A stretch of 64,000 bases of DNA from Albula goreensis (lineage: Eukaryota > Chordata > Actinopteri > Albuliformes > Albulidae). Shown piece by piece: positions 10,251 to 21,964 of this stretch (position 1 is its first letter; each line of letters opens with the position of its first letter). The DNA lies in NCBI GenBank assembly GCA_022829145.1, contig CM040747.1:36410052-36474051 (forward strand), written 5' to 3'. Position numbers and translations under genes: made by a program. The notes below the pieces were generated by a model. The model was not told where the DNA came from. It ran no database searches and saw only the letters and a program-made list of their open reading frames with translations.

Positions 10251-11048
10251 CATTTCATGTGCTGCTTGTACATACAACACAATGGGGTCATCTTGCTTTT
10301 ACATCCTAAAATATGTATTTGGGGTATGATAACACAATTTTTGTGAAAACAAAAAAAAATAAAAAAATAAAATAAAAAACACCTGTTAGTTTTTTGATTC
10401 AGCCAATTTAGTACATGTATCTAAAGCAGGCAGTATCACACAATATTACATGATATCATTAAATATCATTCAATGTCTTTAAATGTATCACACAGTACAC
10501 ATATCACACAGTATCAAAGTATATTTCACAAAGTGTGTCTCTGCAGCTGGGGATCTCCTCTGATATAATGTACATGAATCAGGAACAACAGATGGGCTCT
10601 GTCTCCCTCCTGTGGTCTGTGTATGTAATGGCAGCTTGTGTGTGGTGTGATGGGGGAGAGTACTCTGGACTGCCCTGCCTGGTGAACACTGCAACTATTT
10701 CCTGGGACATGTTATATACAACTGCTTCATAGTCTACAGGTTTATCATGGAAGTACTTTTCATTAACTGGCAATTATCCATCAGGGCAGTTTTGAAGTTA
10801 TAGAATGTTTTTTAACACTACCTCTTGAATTTCCCACAGCTGTCGTTAACTGGCTTGGTTATTCTGATAATTAAATTGCAGCTACAACTGTGTCAGTATA
10901 CAGAGTGTGAATGAGTTATAACTGAACCACTGAAGCTCAGTGTGCTGGAGCAGAACCCCTCAGTGTCCCGAGTCAGTGCCTCCCCCCTCAGCACCTGCAG
11001 TAGGTCCCAGCTGCAGCAGTGCAGTCTCTGTGCAGTCTGACTGAGGGA

Positions 11049-11076
11049 GGTTTTTGTATGGCTCTCTATCACTGTG
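11049..11076 (-). promoter_or_regulatory. V3 12-RSS
   Basis: Heptamer CACAGTG (11070-11076), 12-bp spacer with one change from V1 and V2, and nonamer ACAAAAACC (11049-11057) on the minus strand. The signal is intact although the V exon has a stop. Confidence 0.95.
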
Positions 11077-11635
11077 TGAACACCCAGCTACTGCTGATGT
11101 AGTGTTCACTCTGACAGTAGTAATCTCCTGCATCTTCAGCCTGGACTCCACTGATGGTCAGAGTGAAGTCAGTCCCAGATCCACTGCCACTGAATTGATC
11201 AGGAATCCCTGAGCTACGTGATGTTGCAGCATAGATCAGGAGTTTATGAGCTTCTCCAGGTTTCTGCTGGTACCAGGCTAGGTAGTGATTAGCACCACTG
11301 GTGTACACAGCAGGGCTGGTTCTACAGCTCAGGGTGACAGTGTCTCATATGAGAGCAGATTTACCAGCTGGAGTCTGAGTCACAGTCACCTGTCCTGTGC
11401 ATTCTGAAGAGAAGAATAAAAACACATTTATTTATCCACAGGCACATTAGACTGTCACAGTATTTCCCAGACATTTTGTACAGTTATTTCATACAGTCAC
11501 TTTAAGCTCTATATTTGAATCTCTCTTGAATTTCTGTATTTAATATTTTTCACGAATCTCACCCTGAATGCAGAAAGCGAGAGCCCAGATGAAGATGGTG
11601 ATAAAAGTCATTGTTGCTGTTGGTTCTGTTGCCAT
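11077..11635 (-). pseudogene. Immunoglobulin light chain V segment V3, nonsense mutation
   Basis: Same layout as V1 and V2: leader exon 11563-11635 with donor G|GTGAG, and V exon 11077-11403 after a TTCTCTTCAG acceptor. The framework codon GGA (Gly in ALIGDT of V1 and V2) is TGA here, at 11345-11347, a single G to T change on the coding strand about 20 codons into mature FR1. The rest is open and keeps [20 protein letters not shown] and YYC. Germline CDR3 is [11 protein letters not shown], closest to V1. Promoter and RSS are intact, so it could still rearrange or serve as a gene-conversion donor. A sequencing error is possible but no other damage is seen. Confidence 0.9.
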
Positions 11636-11731
11636 GAAGGACAGCTCTCAGTCATCAAGTGTTAAACTCACAGGACTATAAACACTCCCAGTACACTGAA
11701 GCATGTGCCGCTGATGCAAAGTGTCTTCTCT

Positions 11732-11739
11732 ATGCAAAT
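11732..11739 (-). promoter_or_regulatory. V3 octamer
   Basis: ATTTGCAT on the minus strand, 97 bp upstream of the first leader ATG, as in V1 and V2. Confidence 0.85.
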
Positions 11740-11839
11740 GGTCTTCCTGGGTACAGCAGGCACTTGTAGCCCAGCAGTGCTGTGGACTGGAGACTAGGGC
11801 TTATGGGCTGTGACACAGACAGAGCAGTTTAACACTGGT

Positions 11840-12670
11840 GTAACAGTGTCTGGACAGCAGGATCACAATCCAAACCAACATCATTCACATTTCACCATCA
11901 TATTCTTTTTCTCACATGTACCCCTGTTAAACAGCACATACACCCCTCCTCTGACTCATCTCTATAGATGCAGCATTGGCCTTTGAGCAGGTGAAATTGC
12001 ATGAAGAATCTTCGGGTTTTCACTAATGTTAATGCTATGGGTTAAGTTAGTTATAAGTTAGTTATCCTCTATCACTACTGCACTGACAAGTAATGCATAT
12101 TGTGATTGATTCCCATTGTATTAAATTACCAGTCAGGTCTGGCTTCTGCAGCCATTGCTGTTTCTGCACTGCAGTGAATGAGGCTTTTGCTGCTTTCCTA
12201 CATAAACATGCTAAATTAACTGGATGTGATCTGAACATTATCCTGATTGGTAATAACTCAGTTTCATTTAAACTGGGTAATTCTGAGAGGGGAATAATCG
12301 AGCTCTGATCTGATGTGTTCCTGCTCAGGAGTGCCTCTCAGTGTAGGGTGAGAGTAACACACAGTAATATAAAGAGTACTATAATGCATTTCCAATACTG
12401 CAAAGTAATACAGTCATTTAACACTTTACTTGTAAAAGCAATAATGAGTATTGTGCAATATATTGCAGCTTTTATGTGTGTGTATTTGTAACATTAAATG
12501 AAACCCATGAATAAGTTTCATGGGTTTTTAAAGTACATTGGATTGTTTCCCAAGAATTGTCAGACTGTACATTTGATTCAAGAATTGGGTCATTCGTGCA
12601 TTTTCGCATCAGTATTTTCAAATTTATATGGTTATCATCTATGAGAACTACAACGAGAAATGAAGAATGA
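11840..12670. other. No gene recognised
   Basis: Spacer to the right of V3, beyond the conserved V promoter block. Open frames are short, without recognisable domains. Confidence 0.5.
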
Positions 12671-12674
12671 GTCC

Positions 12675-13107
12675 TGTGACATAGTGGCTGGTGTGGCCAC
12701 TGAGCCAGGTGACGAGTGGAAGGAAAACACAGAAGTTTAAACAAGAAGTGGCCAAAGGCCTTTTATTTGACCCTTTTCCCAGGGAAAACCCAACAAAACA
12801 AATGGCAACAATGAAATGGAACAGCATAGCCAGGGAAACCACAAATAACACAAACCCAGTCCAAACCCAAAAGAATTCCTCGTTCAGCCTCTCAGGCTGT
12901 GCTTAAATAGAAGGCCTAATTGAAGGCAAGTGCTCACAGCTGGGTTGATTAGAAATCACTCTCAGGTGAGGCTGCCTGCTAGTGAGGCCTCTGCTGTTGC
13001 AGCTCCAGTTATCTCTCCAGGCTGAGGGAGGGAACCAGGAGACTGACAGCAGTACATTGGGAGGAGCTGAGGAGCTTGCTCCTCCCTCCACCTCTCCCAG
13101 CACAACA
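12675..13107 (-). mobile_element. Solo LTR (433 bp)
   Basis: On the minus strand it runs from TGTTGTGCTGGGAGAGG to CACTATGTCACA. It contains CTATTTAAG (TATA-like), an AATAAA signal before GGCCTTTGGCC, and a T-rich U5-like end. It is flanked by the 4-bp duplication GTCC (12671-12674 and 13108-13111). Open frames inside it are not genes. Confidence 0.8.
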
Positions 13108-13559
13108 GTCCTATAAAATTTGTTGTCCCTTTGTCAACTTTTGTTGGTTTTGTAAAAATGCAAGTTGTAAGATATGAGACAAGATATAAGTAATATTTCA
13201 TCATAAAATGATATAATGTATGCAAATAAGCAATGAAAATACATTTCAAAATTATGTCACTTCCTGCTATACTAGTTACTGAGAGACTTTTACATTTTTA
13301 TTCATATGTATTATATTTTTCTAAATAGCCCATATGCACACTTTCATGTTAAAACAGCCTAAATAACACATCCATTTTTTTTTTTTTTTCAAAATTTGCC
13401 CCATTTGGTCTAGAAATTAAATTATATACAAACACTGTACCATGCTCAAGACCACTGTGCTGGAATGTGCTTCAACATCATAGAGTAAGTTAGACTGTTG
13501 TTGGTGCTCTTATAAAACTCTTGCTTGTTCAGCACGGTAAACTCTTACTGTTTTTATTC

Positions 13560-13990
13560 TTTTAAATTTAGAACATAGAACTGGACAGAATTCACATCAT
13601 TCTGTTTCCCAGCAACAGTAGTAAGTTCAAGTAGTTTAGAATTTTCAGTATTTCAGCCTCTATGATGTCACAATAGGAATGTTCTTAAAATACAAACAGC
13701 TATCAATTAATATGTCATTAGTTTGTTTGCCGAAGGCGCAAACTGCTGTTCTTCTGTAGAATCTTTACTTCTTATTATTATTCCTGATTCTTCCGGACGT
13801 ATCTCGTCCTACAGTTTTTAAGCTAGACATACCAAACTTGCATGGATACACTGGTCAGGTTGCTTCTATTTTTCTAAGCTATACCATTCATATTTTTTAA
13901 ACTATTAAGCTTTAAAAATGTCCTCCATTGACTTAACATTGGTGGAATGTTGAGCATGCTAATGTGGCTAACGTTACTAAGCAACAATTA
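13560..13990. repeat. Dispersed fish repeat, two linked blocks
   Basis: Block 13560-13725 is repeated at 19420-19570 (shared ATTCTGTTTCCCAGCAA and CAAACAGCTATCAATTAATA). Block 13720-13990 is repeated at 54573-54838 (shared TTCTTCCGGACGTATCTC and CACTGGTCAGGTTGCTT-like stretches). No protein similarity seen. The second block is cut by the assembly gap. Confidence 0.75.
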
Positions 13991-13996
13991 TAACGG

Positions 13997-14496
13997 NNNN
14001 NNNNNNNNNNNNNNNNNNNNNNNNNNNNNNNNNNNNNNNNNNNNNNNNNNNNNNNNNNNNNNNNNNNNNNNNNNNNNNNNNNNNNNNNNNNNNNNNNNNN
14101 NNNNNNNNNNNNNNNNNNNNNNNNNNNNNNNNNNNNNNNNNNNNNNNNNNNNNNNNNNNNNNNNNNNNNNNNNNNNNNNNNNNNNNNNNNNNNNNNNNNN
14201 NNNNNNNNNNNNNNNNNNNNNNNNNNNNNNNNNNNNNNNNNNNNNNNNNNNNNNNNNNNNNNNNNNNNNNNNNNNNNNNNNNNNNNNNNNNNNNNNNNNN
14301 NNNNNNNNNNNNNNNNNNNNNNNNNNNNNNNNNNNNNNNNNNNNNNNNNNNNNNNNNNNNNNNNNNNNNNNNNNNNNNNNNNNNNNNNNNNNNNNNNNNN
14401 NNNNNNNNNNNNNNNNNNNNNNNNNNNNNNNNNNNNNNNNNNNNNNNNNNNNNNNNNNNNNNNNNNNNNNNNNNNNNNNNNNNNNNNNNNNNNNNN
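13997..14496. other. Assembly gap of 500 N
   Basis: Exactly 500 undetermined bases, a standard placeholder size. It directly borders the 43-bp array, so the missing sequence probably includes more copies, and true length is unknown. Confidence 0.99.
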
Positions 14497-15548
14497 AGTC
14501 ACCCTGGGTCACACACCATCATCACTCTCCTACACAGCTGTGAATCCTGGGTCACACACCATCATCACTCTCCTACACAGCTGTGAATCCTGGGTCACAC
14601 ACCATCATCACTCTCCTACACAGCTGTGAATCCTGGGTCACACACCATCATCACTCTCCTACACAGCTGTGAATCCTGGGTCACACACCATCATCACTCT
14701 CCTACACAGCTGTGAGGCCTGGGTCACACACCATCATCACTCTCCTACACAGCTGTGAGGCCTGGGTCACACACCATCATCACTCTCCTACACAGCTGTG
14801 AATCCTGGGTCACACACCATCATCACTCTCCTACACAGCTGTGAATCCTGGGTCACACACCATCATCACTCTCCTACACAGCTGTGAATCCTGGGTCACA
14901 CACCACCATCACTCTCCTACACAGCTGTGAATCCTGGGTCACACACCATCATCACTCTCCTACACAGCTGTGAATCCTGGGTCACACACCATCATCACTC
15001 TCCTACACAGCTGTGAATCCTGGGTCACACACCATCATCACTCTCCTACACAGCTGTGAATCCTGGGTCACACACCATCATCACTCTCCTACACAGCTGT
15101 GAATCCTGGGTCACACACCATCATCACTCTCCTACACAGCTGTGAGGCCTGGGTCACACACCATCATCACTCTCCTACACAGCTGTGAATCCTGGGTCAC
15201 ACCCTCCATCATCACTCTCCTACACAGCTGTGAATCCTGGGTCACACACCATCATCACTCTCCTACACAGCTGTGAATCCTGGGTCACACACCATCATCA
15301 CTCTCCTACACAGCTGTGAATCCTGGGTCACACACCATCATCACTCTCCTACACAGCTGTGAATCCTGGGTCACACACCATCATCACTCTCCTACACAGC
15401 TGTGAATCCTGGGTCACACACCATCATCACTCTCCTACACAGCTGTGAATCCTGGGTCACACACCATCATCACTCTCCTACACAGCTGTGAATCCTGGGT
15501 CACACACCATCATCACTCTCCTACACAGCTGTGAATCCTGGGTCACAC
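14497..15548 (+). repeat. 43-bp minisatellite, about 24 copies
   Basis: Unit core ACTCTCCTACACAGCTGTGA then ATCCTGGGTCACACACCATC. Copies are nearly identical, a few carrying GAGGCC for GAATCC. The last copy runs into LINE coding sequence that reads TLLHSCESWVTH, so the unit appears to come from this LINE. The period is not a multiple of three, so repetition did not extend a protein. Confidence 0.95.
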
Positions 15549-16000
15549 ACAGCCGCCACCTCAGGTTGCTGGAGCGGTTCCACATAAGGTGTCTGCAGTG
15601 AATCATGGGTATCACGTGGCATGACCGTGTACCCCATGCCGAGATTCTTGCTAGGACAAACTGCAAGAGCATAGAGGTCACGGTCACTGAACACCAACTG
15701 CGCTGGCTTGGGCATGTCATCAGGATGCCTCTAGAATGCCTGCCACGTCAAGTCCTGCATGGACAGCTTCATCTGGGCCGCCGGTCCGCAGGTGGTCAGA
15801 AGAAGCGGAACAAAGACCAGCTAAAAACATCGCTGAAGAAATGTTGTATTGACCCCTTAAGACTGGAGCAAGCTGCCATCAACCGTTCTAACTGGTGGGA
15901 GCTCTGCTACACAGGTATAGAACAGCTGGAAATGGAGTGGAATGTGAAAAAAACAACAGAAAAGACTAAGGAGACACACAGCCATGCCTGCCCCCACTAA
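15549..16000 (+). mobile_element. LINE C-terminal fragment, RTE-like
   Basis: The plus frame reads RHLRLLERFHIRCLQ, a stop, then MGITWHDRVPHAEILARTNC, HQLRWLGHVIRMP, and GGQKKRNKDQLKTSLKKC. This is the C-terminal region downstream of reverse transcriptase in RTE-like fish LINEs. One in-frame stop (TGA at 15600) and lack of the RT domain show a truncated copy. The upstream side is replaced by the minisatellite and gap. Confidence 0.75.
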
Positions 16001-16120
16001 CTCAGACTTCTTATGCCCAACGTGAAGTAAAACTTGTGGATCAAGAACTGGACTCTACAGTCATCAAAGAACATATTGTTAATGAGGAGGGATGTTATCA
16101 TTGGACTCAGTGGACTACCA

Positions 16121-16145
16121 GTGTGTGTGTGTGTGTGTGTGTGTG
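16121..16145. repeat. (GT)n microsatellite
   Basis: Twelve uninterrupted GT dinucleotides. Confidence 0.98.
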
Positions 16146-16459
16146 CTCAAACACACATGCATGTGGGAGAGGAAGTGTGTCCATCTGAGGAATGTGCATG
16201 TCCCAGAGCTGAATTTTATACACTCATTTTAGTCTTACCCATTCATTTCTAATGACCAGTCATTTTTGACTGGGAACACCACAGGTGTACAAAAGTTAAA
16301 TAAAACACCCAAAATTTTATGAAAATTATGAAAATTTATTTTGTGTATTCAGATGCCCTGTGAGGACAAAGTCATGGAACCTTATGACAATCAGATTAAA
16401 TGAACTACATTTTAAGACACACAACTTGTAAATCGGTCCAATTCGACTGGAACACAATA

Positions 16460-16525
16460 GGAGGGTTAATCAACTGTAAGTCGCTTTGGAGAAAAGCGTC
16501 TGCTAAAAGACTATCATGAAATGCA
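16460..16525 (+). mobile_element. SINE 3' tail fragment
   Basis: TAATCAACTGTAAGTCGCTT followed by GGAGAAAAGCGTCTGCTAAA is the conserved tail of tRNA-derived fish SINEs; the head is missing. Confidence 0.65.
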
Positions 16526-17047
16526 ATGTTATTATAAATAGCCCAAATGGACAAGCAAAGTTCAGTTTCAACAATAATGAAATTAGTTTTCTGAAAACGA
16601 ATACTCAAATATTTAAAAATGCAGATGAGGATAGATCTGAAAGAAATATCACTTACGTCCAATTGACAGTTTGGTGCCGCCACCGAAAGTGTACCACAGT
16701 GATACAGTCTCATTCATCGGCCGTACAAAAACCTCCAACTCAAGAGAGACGCATTTCCTTTGCCTGTGTTCATCTTTCACACATTACTCATTAAACTTAC
16801 AAGCTGTTTTTACTATGGGTTTTTTTATTTCGTTTCAGTAAATATGTGTGTAATCTATATACATGTATGTGTCGCTAAACATCCACAATGCAATCTGTGA
16901 AATAGGATGTTATGTGATTTGGATGTTGTGCAAATGCCATATTATCAAAGCTATATGGGATTCTGTAGTGTATTGCAATTTAAAGGAATATGTGGGTTAA
17001 ATAGGTTACGTCCGCTCGTCCCATTCTCTGATCAGGATTTCTGAACT

Positions 17048-17420
17048 CTATAATAACCTCATGGGACCACAGACATATATGCGGTTGGACATTACCCAAA
17101 TGGACGTTATGCGGTGCACTTGAGCTCTTTTAATCTCTGTCAGCACCACTATGTCATGGTCCCTCAGCCACCATGTCACATTCATATTTCCCAGTTTATT
17201 ATGCAGCCCATTAACATTCCAGAACCCAAGCCGTATATGTTTGGCCCAGTATCTGAAAAGGTGGCACAAACTTACAGACCACCTCCCCATCTTTAGTTAC
17301 AGCGAGCTTCCTGTAATCCACTCTGATTGTGCACCCAACATATGCAGGAGCTGCACTCTCAGTTTTTGCATAGTCACGCAGCCTCTTCCATTCCCTATGA
17401 ATGGCGGGATGTAGACCTTT
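17048..17420 (-). mobile_element. LINE endonuclease N-terminal fragment
   Basis: The minus frame encodes IRLGFWNVNGLHNKLGN then DHDIVVLTEIK, the first two blocks of an APE-type endonuclease (N-G-L...N-K and the catalytic-Glu TEIK). It ends after about 80 codons. This LINE family differs from the SGNH-type LINE, which has LLLSETW here. Confidence 0.7.
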
Positions 17421-17474
17421 CTTTATGTAAACTTTTTCACGGTCTTCTTTAGTGAGTCCTTCAACTTCCCAGCA

Positions 17475-18260
17475 TTATCCAACACAGTCTTTGCCTCTGT
17501 TATAGTAATCACCAACAACGGGTGGGGTGGTGAATTTTCGTGTGGTGTGGTGTGAAGACCCAACTAATGTCTGCAATTCCCCAACCGAGATCCTTGGAGA
17601 TTCTTTCACCATCCAAATCATCCTCTTCACTGTATGTGGGGTCAATATAGACATATGACCTCTTCCAGGCCGATTCTCAACATCTCCAGTTACTTTAAAC
17701 TTCTTAATTATTGCCCTGATAGTGGAAATGGGCATTGTGACAGAGTGCACCAAGGGCAGAGGACTCAAAGGACTAGGATTGCCCTGATGGGGTGCAGATG
17801 GGGAAATGTGTTTACAGGTGTTCAGTGAAAAAACAATGGCAGTGCAGAAATATATATTTACAATGAATAAAAAGAGAACAAAACACTATACAAAAACAGA
17901 AAACACAAACTAAGTTGCGTTGTTTGTGTTGTGCCTGTGGTAATGCGAATTTCATCGCGGCACTAGTCTGTGACAGGCATTTTCAACTGTTTAACAACTT
18001 TCTGAAAGCCATTTCCTGATCTGTGCAGCTCAACAACAACTGCACATCGTTGCTCTATTCTCTTGTCTGCCTCATATTTATGGATGACTAGGGGAATTTG
18101 GCCTGTGTGTCACCTCATATTTATACCCCAGTGTAACAGGAAGTCATAGCTAACCATTTAAGTGTTCCTAATCCCTCAGGTGAACTTTAAAACATAAAAT
18201 ATGAATGGGAATATACTTTACTTAGCATTTTACACAAAATAATTTCTGTGGGTGCCAATA
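17475..18260 (-). mobile_element. Tc1-like transposase N-terminal remnant, split by a solo LTR
   Basis: The minus strand has two parts. Around 17980-18070 it reads RIEQRCAVVVELHRSGNGFQ-like, the first helix-turn-helix. Around 17580-17735 it reads STIRAIIKKFKVTGDVENRP followed by GRGHMSILTPHTVKRM and the SPRISVGELQ block. These belong together as the paired DNA-binding domain of Tc1/mariner transposases. The 240-bp insert at 17736-17975 separates them. The catalytic DDE part is absent. Confidence 0.85.
17736..17975. mobile_element. Solo LTR (240 bp) inside the Tc1 remnant
   Basis: Starts TGTGACAGAGTGC and ends CTAGTCTGTGACA, with perfect 5-bp target duplication GGCAT at 17731-17735 and 17976-17980. 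It interrupts the transposase codons between the KQLKMP and STIRAII blocks. AATAAA near 17862 on the plus strand suggests plus orientation. The short length suggests a small LTR family or TRIM. Confidence 0.85.
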
Positions 18261-18299
18261 ATTGTGACACGCATATTTTAGAGAAAAATATTTATATCA

Positions 18300-19260
18300 T
18301 GATAAGATTTAGTTTTTCCTTTCAATCATTTTACTTTTTCTGTGAATATTAGAATAGAATATGTTTTTGTGAATATTTTTAATTAAAAGATAGAATAGAG
18401 TAGAAAGATAGGTAGAACAACAACTATGTATGTGTATAAGTATGTGTATACCTATACTGCTATCCCGCCGGTCACTATTGTTGCCATCAACATATTTCAT
18501 CATGTCTCATTCTATGACCACACTGAACAAAGCTGAGTAATTGCAAATATATCAATACTAGACACCTTATAGATGATGTGTACCAAAAATCTTTGTCCTA
18601 TCTTTATGTTAACATACTTTACTAACCTTTTGTATGGGAGCTTTGATTCTGTTATCCTCTTGTCATGGTGCAACCAAAAAGTAAACAACTCTGGTCATGT
18701 GACAATTTACACAAAACGTGTGACACTGCACAAATTTTATTGACACCCTTCATTATTTCAATATTTGCTGGAAATGCATTGATACATCATTCTGTAACAT
18801 TTTTAGAGCCTTATAACTGAAAACGTTTTTTTACGTTCACTATTGTAGCTGATCAGATAAAAACTCACCTCCAGTCAAGATACTGTTTATGTGTTGCTTG
18901 ACAACATGTGTAAATTTAATCCTAAAGGAACTATTTTTATCGGTGGAGCTGAATAAACAACAAAAAACATAATTTGTTGTCTCAGATTATTGTTACAGAT
19001 TCAGATAAAAATGAGACTTGTCTTTGGCCGTAATGTTCAAGTATTAAAAGCATTCAGTAGTACAAAATTCACAGACAACGTTAGAGCATTAAATAAGTTT
19101 ATTGATGAGGGATATTGTAGAGAATGTACTTGGGCTTGGAGTCTAAGGGGGAGGAGTAGTTCTGTCCTCGAGGTGAAGGAAACCCCCCCCCCCTTTTTTT
19201 TTGGCTGAAAGAAATTGGGAGAACAGTTAGGATTAGGTACCTATTAGTGAAGAAAGAAGA
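18300..19260. other. No gene recognised
   Basis: AT-rich sequence with a homopolymer C11/T10 run near 19183-19202. No supported exon or repeat family. Confidence 0.4.
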
Positions 19261-19263
19261 AGA

Positions 19264-19410
19264 AGATGAGGTGGAGATGGGGGAGGAGGAGGTCTTGCTG
19301 TTATAATATCACACTCAAGGTCTTGCTGTTATACTGAATATCAGCACAGCTGTGATTATCTTCGGCACTCGGGCTGCGGCCTCAAACCTACGACCGAGGT
19401 GTGATATTAC
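19264..19410. repeat. Dispersed fish repeat fragment
   Basis: Contains a short direct repeat AAGGTCTTGCTGTTATA-like at 19268 and 19317, followed by TCGGCACTCGGGCTGCGGCC and ACCGAGGTGTGATATTA, a sequence commonly dispersed in fish genomes. Class not determined. Confidence 0.45.
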
Positions 19411-19419
19411 TTAATTATT

Positions 19420-19570
19420 CTTGTAAATTTAGAACACAGAATTCACATCAATTCTGTTTCCCAGCAAAAGTAAGTTCAAGTTGTTTAGAATTTTTGTTAG
19501 TTCAGCCTCTGTAATGTCACAATATTAATGTCCTTAAAATGCAAACAGCTATCAATTAATATGTCATTTG
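19420..19570. repeat. Second copy of the 13.6-kb repeat block
   Basis: Matches 13560-13725 with small indels, including the shared TATCAATTAATATGTCATT end. Confidence 0.75.
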
Positions 19571-20924
19571 GACTTTTCATCGATTGCAACTATATCATAA
19601 CATAATGTACCAGTCAGTTAGAATAGTAGAGGACAATATTGTGTTCCACTGTTTTCTTGGACAGTTACATCCTTCAGACTTGTAAGTGGATACCTAAAGC
19701 TTTCCCTCAAATGCAGCGTCTGTCATTATGATGAATTCAGGGTATTATGTGAATTATACTTTGTTCTAAATAGCCCAAATGAAATTTAAAAAAATTATTC
19801 ATCCTCAGTAGAGTTATAGCTGCTATCAAATGCTTGTTTCGTCTTTTTCTCCTCAGCTCTCCATATCGTCATTCTGTAATACCTTTCCGATTCCTGTAAA
19901 TAAATGCCTGTGGAGCATAAATTTGTCATTTTCCATTCTGCCTTATCAATGTAAGTTATTAACATTGTAAAAATACTAAAACTAAAACTACTGCTAGATA
20001 TCTGGATGCATCTGGAAGAAAACATAAATCTAGAAGAAAACATGAAATACTGCTAATGGATGTAATTCACTTTTTATGTCGCTGGTATGCGTTTTGAATT
20101 TAGGTGACTCTGCGGTCTGCTTGATATAGAATGGTTAAATTAAAGACAATCTGAGAAAATTGGGAGAACAATGGGAAACTACCTCAAACAATGCAAAGTT
20201 TTAACACCATTGTCAGTTTTCTATGTGAATCTCTTTTTTCCTATCAGCACTGGAAAAAATGACAAGTGTTTTTTCACAGATTGTTGAAACATTTCTAAGT
20301 AAAACCACAGATCTACAATCAGTTTTGTCTTTTTGATTCAGATTTGAAACAGAGTCTTCTCAGAAATGTTTTTCCCGTGGTTGAAAGAAGTTAAAAAGAA
20401 AGATCACCTCCTTTGAAGCACCAAATTATGTTTACTGGCCAATCACAGGCTGAGAGAGAAAAAATGGAATGCATTGAGTTATTCTGACTGCCCCTGTTCC
20501 TATGAAAGACAAGACGTGTGGTTCCTCACCTGAAGGACTAAGGGGTCACTCTTGAGGCATTTTGATTTTTCAGAGTTGAAAGAAAAGATTATCGTACCCA
20601 AGGGGTTTTTATTTATTTAAAAGTGATTTTTTTATAAATCATAGCGAGGTCTTCCACCATTGAAATTCAAATATATTTTTATTTTATTGTCTTCCTCTTT
20701 CCTCTCAAAAACAGGGGAGGAGCACCCTCCCTCTCCTCTATGGACCAGTCTCTTCTGATATATATATATATCTATTCTGCACTGTCTGTTATGGACCAGC
20801 ACATTAACAGTAGAATTGATTACAATATTTGGAAGAACAGATACCTAAAATTGTTGTATGATATTGAGTCTTGTCCTCAATGGCACAACACAAAATGGGT
20901 TGTCATGACAGTTATGATTTAGTC

Positions 20925-21095
20925 ATGTTTAGCAGACGCCCTAAAGCACAGAAACTTCTGTTTATAAAGCTGGATGTTTATTGGAGCAATCTGGGTCACA
21001 TGCCTTGCTTAAGGGTACAACAGCAGTGCCTACCTGAGAATCAAACCCTGTATCACTAAGTTTGACCTGCTGCAACATAACCATTACACTACACT
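20925..21095 (-). mobile_element. tRNA-derived SINE, degraded
   Basis: Minus-oriented SINE: the TTTAGCAGACGC tail is at 20928, the GCTTAAGGGTACAACAGCAG block in the middle, and the AACCATTACACTAC head side near 21080. Confidence 0.6.
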
Positions 21096-21205
21096 ACTGA
21101 CATATGTTTGTCAGATTAAATAACATGTTTAATTGATGCATTTCAGGGTTGCAAATGAGACACAAGACTATGAAATATATTCTGAGCTGTACCATTTGCA
21201 GGCAG

Positions 21206-21385
21206 CATGGTGGCTCAGTGGTTAGCACTGTGGCCTCACAGTTTCAGTGGGCAGGCACAATGGGCAGCAGTCCCTGTGTTGAGCTTGCATGTGTTTGCCT
21301 GGGTTTTGGAAGTGCTCATCTGTCCAGGGTGTCTCCCTGCCCCTTGCCCAATTCATGCTGGGATAAGCCCCATCACCATAATTAA
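21206..21385 (+). mobile_element. SINE-like dispersed repeat
   Basis: Begins GGCAGCATGGTGGCTCAGTG followed by GTTAGCACTGTGGCCTCACA, the well-known start of a very common teleost repeat. GAGCTTGCATGT, GTCCAGGGTGT and ATGCTGGGATAAGCCCCA occur in the order expected of the full element, with deletions between them. The open frames across it are spurious. Confidence 0.7.
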
Positions 21386-21964
21386 GGTGTGTACGGTATA
21401 ATATCAGTCGTATAACATGTTGGAAGAAAGCCAAACTTACTCTTACTCAAAGACACTGTTCAGTAAGGAAGGACTGTACTCAGGTGTTTAAAATAAAGCA
21501 AAAAAACATTCTCCAGGTCACTGTTACCACAGATTACACATGAGTTACTGGGGTCAAGTTTATCTCCACTTCTGTACATTTTGGAGTCATAGTTCTGATT
21601 TTATTTCCAAAGTTATTCCGTTTTTCCCAGAGAAGAAATTAAAAACACATTGACAAAAACTAGTACAAATTACTATGCACTTCAAGCTGTACAATTGCCT
21701 TTTTTTTTTTTTTTTTTTTTTTGTTTTGTTTAATTTACTTTAAGGCATGCTTGTACAATTTAAGCATCTCACATTTGAGGTTAAAATCTGGGTTTTGTGA
21801 TTGTGATATTTCAAATGTAATCATAGTCTCATTTTCTCTCTCATGGATTTGCATTCATCATCCAACCATTTTTTTAGCATTTAAGATTTCCTGATTATTT
21901 TTCTGGTTAGTTTTTTGGGGGTTAGCTTAAATTACAGATTGAAGAACAAATGCCTTTAATTCCT

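Noticed and set aside
13933-14543. Three long open frames spanning the N gap
   Set aside because: They are made of undetermined bases; no real coding sequence is present.
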